64,000 bases of DNA, from positions 620,001 to 684,000 of the forward strand of contig NZ_WBIS01000002.1 in NCBI RefSeq assembly GCF_009749465.1, in the 5' to 3' direction. Position 1 is the stretch's first letter. Each line of letters opens with the position of its first letter. Positions 51,232-59,374 of this stretch are shown piece by piece. The translations under genes were made by a program, and so were the position numbers. A model generated the notes under the pieces. That model searched no databases, was not told the DNA's origin, and was given only the letters and a program-made list of their open reading frames with translations. The stretch comes from Agromyces terreus (lineage in GTDB: Bacteria; Actinomycetota; Actinomycetes; Actinomycetales; Microbacteriaceae).

Positions 51232-52281
51232 ATGCACGGTGAGTACAAGGTCCCCGGCGGCAAGCTCGTGGTCGTCGACTTCGACGTCGTCGACGGCGTC
51301 ATCCGTTCGCCCCGCGTCGCGGGCGACTTCTTCCTCGAACCCGACGAGGCCCTCGCCGACATCGACGGGGCCCTCGATGGCCTCGCCGCGGCATCCGATG
51401 CCAAGACCATCGCGGCGGCGGTCTCCGCGGCCCTCCGGCCCGAGGCGGTGCTGCTCGGGTTCTCACCCGAGGCCGTCGCCGTCGCCGTGCGCCGTGCGCT
51501 GACGGATGCCACGAGCTGGGCGAACTACGAATGGGAGGTCGTCCACGACCCCGCCGTGTCGCCGCGGCTGCACCTCGCCCTCGACGAGGTGCTCGCCACC
51601 CGCGTCGGCGACGGGCGCCGCAAGCCCACGCTGCGCTTCTGGGAGTGGGAGGAGTCGGCCGTGGTCATCGGCAGCTTCCAGTCCGTGAAGAACGAGGTCG
51701 ACCCCGAGGGCGCCGAGCGCAACGGCTTCGACGTCGTGCGCCGCATCTCGGGCGGCGGCGCGATGATGATGGAGAAGGGCAACGTCGTCACCTACTCGCT
51801 GTACGTGCCGGCCGAGCTCGTGCAGGGCATGAGCTTCGCCGACTCGTACGCGTTCCTCGACGACTGGGTGCTGCAGGGCCTGCGCTCGATCGGCATCGAG
51901 GCCACGTACCAGCCGCTCAACGACATCGCCTCGCCGCTGGGCAAGATCGGCGGCGCCGCGCAGAAGCGGCTCGGCTCCGGCGGCGTGCTGCACCACGTGA
52001 CCATGGCGTACGACCTCGACAACGAGAAGATGCTCGAGGTGCTGCGCATCGGCCGCGAGAAGATCAGCGACAAGGGCATCGCCTCGGCCGCCAAGCGCGT
52101 CGACCCGCTCCGCTCGCAGACCGGGCTCAGCCGCGCGGCCGTCATCGAGGCGCTCATCCAGACGTTCACCGCGCTCTACGGGGCGAAGCCCGGAACCGTC
52201 TCGCCCGACGAGCTCGCCGAGGCCGAGGCGCTCGTCGAGTCGAAGTTCGCGACCGAGGAGTGGCTCCAGCGCGTGCCCTGA
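51232..52281 (+). CDS. lplA: Lipoate-protein ligase with permuted domain order
   Basis: 349 residues. The first 90 residues (MHGEYKVPGGKLVVVDFDVVDGVIRSPRVAGDFFLEPDEALADID) resemble the C-terminal accessory domain of LplA (LplB of archaea). The catalytic BPL_LplA domain then follows: RLHLALDEVLATRVGDGRRKPTLRFWEWEESAVVIGSFQS, VVRRISGGGAMMMEKGNVVTYSL and LNDIASPLGKIGGAAQKRLGSGGVLHHVTM with the lysine expected to contact lipoate. The domain order is opposite to E. coli LplA. It should attach lipoate or octanoate to E2 or GcvH proteins. TAGGCT ends 7 nt before the ATG, so it is leaderless. Confidence 0.85.
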   Translation: MHGEYKVPGGKLVVVDFDVVDGVIRSPRVAGDFFLEPDEALADIDGALDGLAAASDAKTIAAAVSAALRPEAVLLGFSPEAVAVAVRRALTDATSWANYEWEVVHDPAVSPRLHLALDEVLATRVGDGRRKPTLRFWEWEESAVVIGSFQSVKNEVDPEGAERNGFDVVRRISGGGAMMMEKGNVVTYSLYVPAELVQGMSFADSYAFLDDWVLQGLRSIGIEATYQPLNDIASPLGKIGGAAQKRLGSGGVLHHVTMAYDLDNEKMLEVLRIGREKISDKGIASAAKRVDPLRSQTGLSRAAVIEALIQTFTALYGAKPGTVSPDELAEAEALVESKFATEEWLQRVP

Positions 52282-52294
52282 CCCGCACGCAGCG

Positions 52295-52383
52295 CTTTTC
52301 AGGAGCCCTCGTGGGATCGCGGGCCGTTTTCGTCCGCGATCACCCGGCGGCACCCCGCCGTGGCCACACCCCCTCCTGAAAAG
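52295..52383. repeat. Palindromic element, copy D (CTTTTCAGGAG...CTCCTGAAAAG)
   Basis: An 89-bp element with perfect 11-bp ends enclosing two further hairpins: GATCGCGG/CCGCGATC (8 bp) and CGGCGG/CCGCCG (6 bp). The folded form would be a cloverleaf. The ends share TTCAGGAG/CTCCTGAA with copies A-C near the DUF559 gene, but the interior differs. It lies between the lipoate ligase gene and the small membrane protein gene. Confidence 0.8.
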
Positions 52384-52429
52384 TGAACGGTCGACACGCG
52401 TGCGTGAGGAACGCTCACTGCGGCGCAGG

Positions 52430-52435
52430 TAGACT
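52430..52435 (+). promoter_or_regulatory. -10 box (TAGACT) of a leaderless transcript
   Basis: TAGACT ends 6 nt before the ATG at 52442. Confidence 0.55.
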
Positions 52436-52441
52436 CGCCGG

Positions 52442-52756
52442 ATGGATTGGTGGATGTGGCTCGGGCTCGGCGTGCTCGCCGTCGCGGTGCTGACCCTCGC
52501 GATCCGGCGCGGGTGGATCGACCTCTCCGACAAGACGAAGCGCGGCGGCGGCGGTTCCGGTGGCGTCATGATGATCGGCGACGAGGTCTTCGCCCCGCGC
52601 AAGTACGAGGCGCAGGTCGAGCAGGATCGCCAGGCCCGACTCCCCACGCCCGCGCCCATCCCCGGCGACGGCGACAAGGGCATCTCGTATGCTGCGGCCG
52701 ACGCCGACGAAGACGACCCCGACCGCTTCAAGGGCCGCATCCGCCTCGACGTCTGA
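52442..52756 (+). CDS. Small single-pass membrane protein of unknown function
   Basis: 104 residues. One N-terminal membrane helix (WWMWLGLGVLAVAVLTLAI) is followed by a Gly-rich stretch and a charged cytoplasmic tail with MMIGDEVFAPRKYEAQVEQDRQ and an acidic DADEDDPDRFKGRIRLDV end. I recognise no family; the well-preserved leaderless promoter and normal codon usage support it as a real gene. Its stop codon lies at the edge of a repeat cluster. Confidence 0.75.
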   Translation: MDWWMWLGLGVLAVAVLTLAIRRGWIDLSDKTKRGGGGSGGVMMIGDEVFAPRKYEAQVEQDRQARLPTPAPIPGDGDKGISYAAADADEDDPDRFKGRIRLDV

Positions 52757-52760
52757 CGCC

Positions 52761-52866
52761 GGTCGGTTGCGAAGCGTCTCGCCGGTCGAGGAGGCGCCCC
52801 GGCGCCGTCTCGAGACCAGCACCGCCGAGCCCCCGCGGTCTCGAGACGCTTCGCTCCTCGACCGGC
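52761..52866. repeat. Repeat cluster upstream of the DNA methyltransferase
   Basis: A degenerate partial unit is followed by one forward unit (GGTCGAGGAGGCGCCCC...GTCTCGAGACC) and one inverted unit (GGTCTCGAGACGCTTCGCTC). The pair can fold into a hairpin just before the methyltransferase promoter. Confidence 0.85.
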
Positions 52867-52908
52867 GGCGAGACCGCCGCGCACGCGCGCACTGGCAGAC
52901 TGGAGCGC

Positions 52909-53829
52909 GTGACCCCCGACGAGCCCGACCGCATCATCCATGCGGACAACCTCGCGGTGCTGCCGACCCTGCCCGACGGCGGCTTCACGCTCATCTACCT
53001 CGATCCGCCGTTCAACACCGGCCGTCCGCAGCAGCGGCGGTCGATGCGGCACGTGCGCGTGGCCGAGCCCGAGCCCGAGCCCGAGCCCGAGGCCGCGACG
53101 GCACCGGACACCGCCCGCCCCGCGGCATCCGGAACCATCACCGGGTTCGCGGGCCGGCGCTACGAGCGCATCCGCGGCGACCTGCTGCGCTACGACGACC
53201 GGTTCGACGACTACTGGGGCTTCCTCGAGCCGCGGCTGGTCGAGGCGTGGCGTCTGCTCGCCGACGACGGCACGCTGTACCTGCACCTCGACTACCGCGA
53301 GGCGCACTACGCGAAGGTGCTGCTCGACGCGTTGTTCGGGCGCGAGTGCTTCCTCAACGAGCTGATCTGGGCGTACGACTACGGCGCGAAGGCGAAGCGC
53401 AAGTGGCCGACGAAGCACGACACGATCCTCGTGTACGTGAAGAATCCGGCGGCGTACTGGTTCGATTCGACGGCGGTCGACCGCGAGCCGTACATGGCGC
53501 CGGGGCTCGTGACGCCCGAGAAGGCCGAGCTCGGCAAGCTGCCGACGGATGTCTGGTGGCACACGATCGTGTCGCCGACGGGCCGTGAGAAGACCGGGTA
53601 CCCGACGCAGAAGCCCGAGGGCATCCTGCGGCGCATCGTGCAGGCGTCGACGCGCGAGGGTGACTGGGTGCTCGACTTCTTCGCCGGATCCGGCACGACG
53701 GGTGCGGTCGCGGCCACGCTCGGCCGCCGCTTCGTGCTCGTCGACGAGAACCCCGAGGCGATCGCCGTGATGCGCGCGCGCTTCGCGAATATCGAGGGCG
53801 TCGCATTCGAGGAGATGCGGCGCGACTGA
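52909..53829 (+). CDS. Orphan site-specific DNA methyltransferase (beta class, N6-adenine or N4-cytosine)
   Basis: 306 residues. Motif IV DPPF (32-35, in LIYLDPPFNTG) comes before motif I (DFFAGSGTTGAVAA, near 259), the beta-class order. The segment NELIWAYDYGAKAKRKWPTKHDTILVYVKN and the C-terminal TGYPTQKPEGILRRIVQAS are typical of this family (CcrM- and type III Mod-related). An insertion just after motif IV contains a (Glu-Pro)5 tract and an Ala/Pro/Thr-rich stretch, in the region that may contact the target. No restriction gene is nearby, so it is probably a solitary, regulatory or protective methylase. The GTG start fits the reading frame and a CAGACT -10-like box 7 nt upstream. Confidence 0.88.
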   Translation: MTPDEPDRIIHADNLAVLPTLPDGGFTLIYLDPPFNTGRPQQRRSMRHVRVAEPEPEPEPEAATAPDTARPAASGTITGFAGRRYERIRGDLLRYDDRFDDYWGFLEPRLVEAWRLLADDGTLYLHLDYREAHYAKVLLDALFGRECFLNELIWAYDYGAKAKRKWPTKHDTILVYVKNPAAYWFDSTAVDREPYMAPGLVTPEKAELGKLPTDVWWHTIVSPTGREKTGYPTQKPEGILRRIVQASTREGDWVLDFFAGSGTTGAVAATLGRRFVLVDENPEAIAVMRARFANIEGVAFEEMRRD

Positions 53830-53888
53830 CCTGCGAACGTGCGGCGCGACCGACCGGCGAACGCCCGGCGCGACTGACCGGCGAACCC
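53817..53888. repeat. 24-bp tandem repeat across the methyltransferase stop codon
   Basis: Three units of 24 bp (GCGGCGCGACTGACCTGCGA and variants) start in the last codons of the methyltransferase gene. Similar slippage is seen at 38292-38333. Confidence 0.75.
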
Positions 53889-53921
53889 CGCGGCCTCTTC
53901 ACGCGGCGGCCCCGGCGGGAG

Positions 53922-53927
53922 TAGCGT
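53922..53927 (+). promoter_or_regulatory. -10 box (TAGCGT) of a leaderless transcript
   Basis: TAGCGT ends 7 nt before the GTG at 53935. Confidence 0.55.
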
Positions 53928-53934
53928 CGGCTGG

Positions 53935-55893
53935 GTGACGTCCTCCGAATCGAACGCGGCGAACAGCCAGGCCCCGCTCATGACGCACCGGCAGATCCTG
54001 CTGGTGATCTTCGGACTCATGTCCGCCATGTTCCTGTCGGCGCTCGACCAGACCATCGTGGGCACGTCGATGCGCACGATCGCCGACGACCTGGGCGGCC
54101 TCGAACTGCAGGCGTGGGTGACGACGGCGTACCTCATCACCGCGACGATCACGACGCCGATCTACGGCAAGCTGAGCGATCTGTTCGGCCGGCGTCCGTT
54201 GTTCATCATCGCGATCGCGATCTTCCTGCTGGGCTCGCTCCTCTCGGGCATGTCGACGTCGATGTACGAGCTGGCCGTGTTCCGTGCGATCCAGGGCATC
54301 GGCGCCGGCGGCCTCATGGCGCTTCCGCTCGCGATCATGGGCGACATCCTCGCGCCGCGCGAGCGCGCGAAGTACCAGGGCTACTTCCTCGCGGTGTTCG
54401 GCATCTCGAGCGTGATCGGCCCGCTCATCGGCGGCCTGTTGTCGGGCACCGACGAGATCCTGTACGTCGCGGGCTGGCGGTGGGTGTTCCTCGTGAACCT
54501 GCCGGTCGGCGTGCTCGCCCTGTTCATGGTGATCCGCTTCCTGCACGTGCCGCGGTTCCGTTCCGATCGCAAGGTGCGCATCGACTGGTGGGGTGCGGCG
54601 TTCGTCATCGTCGCCCTCGTGCCGTTGCTCCTCGTGGCCGAGCAGGGCAGCGAGTGGGGCTGGGGCTCCGCACTGGCGATCGGATGCTACGTGGTGGGCG
54701 CCGTGGGCATCGTCGCGTTCATCCTCGTCGAGGTGCGCATGGGCCAGGACGCCCTGCTGCCGATGAAGCTGTTCCGCATCCCGACGTTCTCGGTGGTCGC
54801 GGGGCTCGGCCTGCTCGTCGGGTTCGCGATGTTCGGCGCGATGATGACGATCCCGCTGTACCTGCAGCTCGTCGAGGGGGCGACGCCGGCCGAGAGCGGC
54901 CTGCTGATGCTGCCGATGATCCTGGGGCTCATGGTCTCCTCGATCGGCAGCGGCCAGATCATCGCGCGCACCGGGCGCTACCGCATGTTCCCGATCCTCG
55001 GCACCGCGTTCCTGGCGCTCGGGTACTACTGGCTCACGTACCTCACGGCCGACAAGGACATCTGGTGGATCATGGTCGGCATGGCCATCGTCGGCCTCGG
55101 GCTCGGCCAGCTCATGCAGACGCTCACGATCGCGAGTCAGAACGCGGTGACCGCGCGCGACATGGGCGTCGCGACGAGCGCGTCGACGTTCTTCCGCCAG
55201 ATCGGCGGCACGCTCGGCACGGCGGTGTTCTTCTCGTTGCTGTTCTCCCGGCTGGCCGAGACGCTGACGGCGGCGTTCAGCGACCCGGCCCTCATCGGCC
55301 CGATGACCGAGGCGATGCAGGATCCGGCGGTGCAGGCCGACCCGGCGAACGCCGAGATCCTGGCGCTGCTCGGCACGCAGGACCCTGAGGCGATCGGCAC
55401 GGCGCTCGACACCGACAGCTCCTTCCTGCTCGGCGCCGATCCGCGGCTCGCCGAGCCGTTCCTCGTGGGCTTCAACGACGCGACGGTGTCGGTGTACTGG
55501 CTCGGCCTCGTCATCTCGGTGCTCGCGTTCATCGTGGCGTGGTTCGTGCCGGCGTTGCCGCTGCGGCAGGTCTCGGCCATGCAGGAGGAGGCCGACGCGA
55601 GCGCCGCCGAGGCCGCCGCGGTCGCCGAGATCGGCATCGCCGAGGAGATCGACGAGGCTCGCGATCTTCGTGCGGCCGACGAGGAGGCGGAGCGGGGCGA
55701 GCGGGCGGATGCCTCGACCGGGCGCCATGCGGCGGCGGTCGGGCCTGACGGCTCACGGGGCGGCGACGCGGCCGACGGCGCCCCCGAGCTCGAGATCGAC
55801 GAGGTCGCGCACCGTGCGGCCCGCCTCGCGGGGTCGCCGGTCGAGCCGACGACCACGGGCTCGATGCACGCGATCGACCTCGACAAGACCTGA
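53935..55893 (+). CDS. DHA2 family (EmrB/QacA-type) multidrug efflux MFS transporter
   Basis: 652 residues with 14 predicted membrane helices. LIFGLMSAMFLSALDQTIVGTSMRTIADDLGG is the characteristic first helix with the LDxTIV motif; YGKLSDLFGRRPLFI is motif A; RAIQGIGAGGLMALPLAIMGDI is motif C/D1-like; and TASTFFRQIGGTLGTAVF is the late conserved segment. The last 100 residues form a long acidic cytoplasmic tail rich in Ala/Glu/Asp. It is likely a proton-driven exporter of drugs or metabolites; no regulator is adjacent. It ends 2 bp before the convergent lacI gene. Confidence 0.92.
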   Translation: MTSSESNAANSQAPLMTHRQILLVIFGLMSAMFLSALDQTIVGTSMRTIADDLGGLELQAWVTTAYLITATITTPIYGKLSDLFGRRPLFIIAIAIFLLGSLLSGMSTSMYELAVFRAIQGIGAGGLMALPLAIMGDILAPRERAKYQGYFLAVFGISSVIGPLIGGLLSGTDEILYVAGWRWVFLVNLPVGVLALFMVIRFLHVPRFRSDRKVRIDWWGAAFVIVALVPLLLVAEQGSEWGWGSALAIGCYVVGAVGIVAFILVEVRMGQDALLPMKLFRIPTFSVVAGLGLLVGFAMFGAMMTIPLYLQLVEGATPAESGLLMLPMILGLMVSSIGSGQIIARTGRYRMFPILGTAFLALGYYWLTYLTADKDIWWIMVGMAIVGLGLGQLMQTLTIASQNAVTARDMGVATSASTFFRQIGGTLGTAVFFSLLFSRLAETLTAAFSDPALIGPMTEAMQDPAVQADPANAEILALLGTQDPEAIGTALDTDSSFLLGADPRLAEPFLVGFNDATVSVYWLGLVISVLAFIVAWFVPALPLRQVSAMQEEADASAAEAAAVAEIGIAEEIDEARDLRAADEEAERGERADASTGRHAAAVGPDGSRGGDAADGAPELEIDEVAHRAARLAGSPVEPTTTGSMHAIDLDKT

Positions 55894-55895
55894 GC

Positions 55896-56918
55896 TCAGG
55901 CGGAGGCCCGACGCACGAGATGCGTCGGCATGATGCTGCGCTTCGGCACGGTCTCGCCCGCCAGATGGCGGAGCAGGAGGTCGGCCATCTCGAAGCCCAT
56001 CTGCTCGGAGGGCTGTCGAACCGTGGTGAGCGGGATCGCCGACGCCGTCGCGGCGGGGCTGTCGTCGAATCCGACGACAGCGACGTCGCCGGGCACGCTG
56101 CGGCCGCGCTCGCGCAGCACCGAGAGCGCGCCGGTGGCCATGATGTCGCTCGCGACGAAGATGCCGTCGAGGTCGGGCACGCGGTCGAGCAGGCGTCTCG
56201 TGGCCGCGACCGCGCCGGCCGCGGTGAAGTCCGCCGACTCGACGGCGTCGGCGGACAGGCCCGCCGAGCCCAGCGCCCGGCGGTAGCCCTCGAGGCGGTC
56301 GACGCTCGCGGGCATGTCGAGCGGGCCGGTCACCGTGCCGATGCGGCGGCGCCCGCCGTCGATGAGGTGCTGGGTGCCGATCGAGCCGCCCTCGACGTTG
56401 TCGACGTCGACGAAGAAGTGGTCGCCGGGCTGCGACGGGCGGCCGCCGTAGACGAGGGGGAGCAGCATGCCGGCCTCGTGCTGCAGGTCGTCGCCCTCGT
56501 GGTGCGAGATGACGAGGGCGCCGTCGACCACGCCCGAGCGCAGGTAGCGCACCGTCTTGTGGCCGGGGTCGGTCGATGCGACGAGCAGGTTGAGCAGGTA
56601 GTCGCTCTCGTCGAGCCGGCGGGTGATGCCCTGCACGATCGCCGCGAAGTACGGGTCGCCGAAGAAGAACGCGGTGTCTTCGGGCACGATCAGCGCGATG
56701 GCGCCAGAGGTGCGGCTCGCGAGCGAGCGGGCGGCGCGGTTCGGCACGTAGTTGAGCTTCTCGATCGCGGCGTTGACCGCGGTGACGACGTCGGGGCGGA
56801 CCTTGGGGGAGCCGTTCACGACCCGGCTCACGGTGGCACGGGAGACGCTCGCCTCGCGGGCGACCTCTTCGAGGGTCGGTGCTGCGGGCCGGGTCTTCAT
56901 GTCGTCACCCCCCTGCAT
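55896..56918 (-). CDS. LacI family regulator, probable cellobiose-utilisation repressor (CebR-like)
   Basis: 340 residues. The headpiece is TLEEVAREASVSRATVSRVVNGSPKVRPDV with hinge RSLASRTSG; the effector domain includes ALIVPEDTAFFFGDPYFAAIVQGITRRL, VDGALVISHHEGDD, GRRRIGTVTGPLDMPASVDRLEGYRRAL and DGIFVASDIMATGAL. The context (GH1 beta-glucosidase and importer directly downstream of its divergent neighbours) and the three GAGAGCGCTCTC palindromes suggest it controls that cluster. TAGACT ends 6 nt before the ATG at 56918, favouring a leaderless start there; a second ATG at 56900 with a G-rich upstream tract is also possible. Confidence 0.88.
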   Translation of the reverse strand: MQGGDDMKTRPAAPTLEEVAREASVSRATVSRVVNGSPKVRPDVVTAVNAAIEKLNYVPNRAARSLASRTSGAIALIVPEDTAFFFGDPYFAAIVQGITRRLDESDYLLNLLVASTDPGHKTVRYLRSGVVDGALVISHHEGDDLQHEAGMLLPLVYGGRPSQPGDHFFVDVDNVEGGSIGTQHLIDGGRRRIGTVTGPLDMPASVDRLEGYRRALGSAGLSADAVESADFTAAGAVAATRRLLDRVPDLDGIFVASDIMATGALSVLRERGRSVPGDVAVVGFDDSPAATASAIPLTTVRQPSEQMGFEMADLLLRHLAGETVPKRSIMPTHLVRRASA

Positions 56919-57002
56919 CCGGTCAGTCTATTGCGCGTCGTCGGCTCGGCCGTCCCGCTTCCGACCGGGTGGACGGGAGCCGGACGCGCCGGGTCGGTGG
57001 AG

Positions 57003-58460
57003 TCAGCTCGCCGGAAGCGACCTGCCCTCGATGATCTTCGAGTACGAGCGTCCGCTCTCCTTGAGGGTGCGCTCCTGCGTCTCGTAGTCGACGCGCACGA
57101 TGCCGAAGCGCTTGTCGTAGCCCCAGGCCCACTCGTAGTTGTCCATGAGCGACCAGTAGAAGTAGCCGTGCACGGGCACGCCCTCGTCGACGGCGTCGAG
57201 GATCGCGCCGAGATGGCCGCGCAGGAACTCGGCGCGCTCGGCGTCGTGCACGATGCCGTCGTCGGCGACCTCGTCGTCGTAGGCGGCGCCGTTCTCGGTC
57301 ACGTAGAGGCGCACGCCCGCGGCATCCGTGTACTCCTCGTGGACGCGCTTGAGCAGTCGGCGCAGGCCGTCGGGCTCGACCTCCCAGTCCATGGCGGTGA
57401 TCGGGAGGTCCTGCGGGTGCCAGTGCACGTTCTCGGCCGCGGGGAACGGCGAGCTCGTCCCGCGGTCGGTCGGCGCCGTGCCCTCGCGCACCTGCTCGGG
57501 AGCGTGGCCGCTCACGTACTCGCCGTGGTAGTAGTTCACGCCGAGCGTGTCGATGGGCGTCGAGATGATCTCGAGGTCGCCGGGCTGCACGACCTCGTCG
57601 AGCCCGAGCGGGCCGAGGTCCTCGACCAGGTCGGTGGAGTATTCGCCGCGGAAGATCGGGTCCAGGAAGAAGCGGTTGAACTGGCCGTCGATGCGCCGCG
57701 CCGCGTCGACGTCGGCCGGGTCGGCCGGGTCGACGGCGTGCACGGGCGCGAGGTTCAGCGTGACGCCGAGCTGGAGCTCGGGGTCGCGCTCGCGCAGCGC
57801 CTGCACGGCGAGGCCGTGGGCGAGCATGAGGTGGTGGCCCGCCGCGATGCCGTCGGCCACGCTCTGACGGCCCGGGGCGTGGGCGCCCGCCGTGTAGCTG
57901 AGGAACGAGGAGCACCAGGGCTCGTTGAGCGTGGTCCACACGTCGACGCGGTCGCCGAGGGCGTCGTGCATCGTGAGCGCGTAGTCGCGGAAGAGCTCGG
58001 CCGTGTCGCGCGAGGCCCAGCCGCCCTTCTCTTCGAGCGCCTGCGGAAGGTCCCAGTGGTAGAGCGTGAGCCACGGCTTGATGCCGGCGCCGAGCAGCTC
58101 GTCGACGAGGCGCGAGTAGAAGTCGACGCCCTTGACGTTGACCGCGCCGCCGTCGGGCCGAACGCGTGCCCACGACGTCGAGAACCGGTAGGTCTGGAGG
58201 CCGATGCGCTTCATGAGCGCGACGTCGTCGACGTAGCGGTGGTAGTGGTCGCATGCGACGTCGCCGTTGTCGGCGTTGATGACCGCGCCGGGGACGCGGC
58301 TGAACGCGTCCCAGATGGAGTCGGTGCGGCCGTCCTCGTGGGCGGCGCCCTCGATCTGGTAGGCGGCGGTCGCCGCGCCGAACAGGAAGTCGGCGGGGAA
58401 CGGGCGGGCGGCTGCAGCGTGGTTCACAGCGGTGAGGTCCTCTCGGAGTTCGATGGTCAT
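57003..58460 (-). CDS. Glycoside hydrolase family 1 beta-glucosidase
   Basis: 485 residues with no signal peptide, so intracellular. FLFGAATAAYQIEGA near the N-terminus, WTTLNEPWC with the acid/base Glu (about 172), NYYHGEYVSG and LYVTENGAAYDD with the nucleophile Glu (about 387) are all intact. The segment GYFYWSLMDNYEWAWGYDKRFGIV is the GH1 substrate-site signature. It should hydrolyse cellobiose or short cello-oligosaccharides imported by the adjacent ABC transporter. The start overlaps the permease stop by 4 nt, so it is the last gene of the importer operon. Confidence 0.95.
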   Translation of the reverse strand: MTIELREDLTAVNHAAAARPFPADFLFGAATAAYQIEGAAHEDGRTDSIWDAFSRVPGAVINADNGDVACDHYHRYVDDVALMKRIGLQTYRFSTSWARVRPDGGAVNVKGVDFYSRLVDELLGAGIKPWLTLYHWDLPQALEEKGGWASRDTAELFRDYALTMHDALGDRVDVWTTLNEPWCSSFLSYTAGAHAPGRQSVADGIAAGHHLMLAHGLAVQALRERDPELQLGVTLNLAPVHAVDPADPADVDAARRIDGQFNRFFLDPIFRGEYSTDLVEDLGPLGLDEVVQPGDLEIISTPIDTLGVNYYHGEYVSGHAPEQVREGTAPTDRGTSSPFPAAENVHWHPQDLPITAMDWEVEPDGLRRLLKRVHEEYTDAAGVRLYVTENGAAYDDEVADDGIVHDAERAEFLRGHLGAILDAVDEGVPVHGYFYWSLMDNYEWAWGYDKRFGIVRVDYETQERTLKESGRSYSKIIEGRSLPAS

Positions 58461-59374
58461 CCCTTCACGGCTCCAGCCATGATGCCGCTCACGAGCTGCT
58501 TGCCCGCGAAGAAGAAGAGGATGAGCAGGGGGATGGTCGACAGCAGCACGCCGGCGAGCACGATCGAGTAGTCGACGAAGTGGTTCGACTGCAGGAGCGA
58601 GAGCGCGACGGGCAGCGTGGGGTCGCTGCGGTCGAGCACGATGAACGGCCAGAAGAAGTTGTTCCAGGCCGAGACGAAGGTGAAGAGGCCGAGCATCGCC
58701 GCGGCGGGCCGCGCGGCCGGGAGGCCGACGGTCAGGAAGGTGCGGAACGAGTTGGCCCCGTCGACGCGGGCGGCCTCGAGGAGCTCGTCGGGCACCGACT
58801 GCTGGATGTACTGCGTCATCCAGAAGACGCCGAACGCGGTGACGAGCGCGGGGATGATGATGGCGCCGATGTTGCCGGTCCAGCCGAGGTCGGCGAACAG
58901 GATGTACAGCGGCACGACGCCGAGCTGCATTGGCACGGCCATGGTGGCGACGACGAAGACGAGCAGCCACTTGCCGCCGCGGAACTTCAGCTTGGCGAAC
59001 GCCCATCCGGCGAGCGTCGAGAAGAACACGACCGACAGGGCGATGACGGCCGAGCTGAAGATCGAGTTCCAGAGCGCACGCCAGAAGTTGACGGCGGGGT
59101 CGTTGACGACGGTCAGGGCGTTCTCGATGAAGTTGCCGCCGGGCAGCCACGACATGTTCGGGTCGCGGATGGTGCCGGCGTCGCCGGAGCCGATCAGGAG
59201 CGACCAGTAGAACGGGAAGATCGCGGAGGCGAGCACGATCGCGAGCGCCGAGTACACGAACCAGCCGGGGCGCGAGCCGCGCACGGGGCGCGAGCGCAGA
59301 CGGCGCTTCGGGTCGGCGGCGTTCGCGGTCACCGAGGCGACCGTGTCGAGGCTCGTGGTCTGCGTGGCGGTCAT
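58457..59374 (-). CDS. Carbohydrate ABC transporter permease (CebG/MalG-like)
   Basis: 305 residues with six membrane helices; the EAA loop is DELLEAARVDGANSFRTFLTVGLPAARPA. The C-terminus (FFAGKQLVSGIMAGAVKG) is the typical MalG-family ending. It pairs with the permease encoded just upstream; start and stop codons overlap by 4 nt on both sides. Confidence 0.93.
   Translation of the reverse strand: MTATQTTSLDTVASVTANAADPKRRLRSRPVRGSRPGWFVYSALAIVLASAIFPFYWSLLIGSGDAGTIRDPNMSWLPGGNFIENALTVVNDPAVNFWRALWNSIFSSAVIALSVVFFSTLAGWAFAKLKFRGGKWLLVFVVATMAVPMQLGVVPLYILFADLGWTGNIGAIIIPALVTAFGVFWMTQYIQQSVPDELLEAARVDGANSFRTFLTVGLPAARPAAAMLGLFTFVSAWNNFFWPFIVLDRSDPTLPVALSLLQSNHFVDYSIVLAGVLLSTIPLLILFFFAGKQLVSGIMAGAVKG

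Noticed and set aside
41149..51237. A 3362-codon open frame on the minus strand, antisense to the giant surface protein gene
   Set aside because: It has no recognisable domain and mirrors the codon bias of the sense gene (GAC/GTC/GCG reversed). The sense product has a signal peptide, repeats and a sorting signal, so the antisense frame is a shadow.
52909..53829. DNA methyltransferase as part of a restriction-modification system
   Set aside because: The neighbours are a small membrane protein and an efflux pump; no endonuclease or specificity subunit is encoded nearby.
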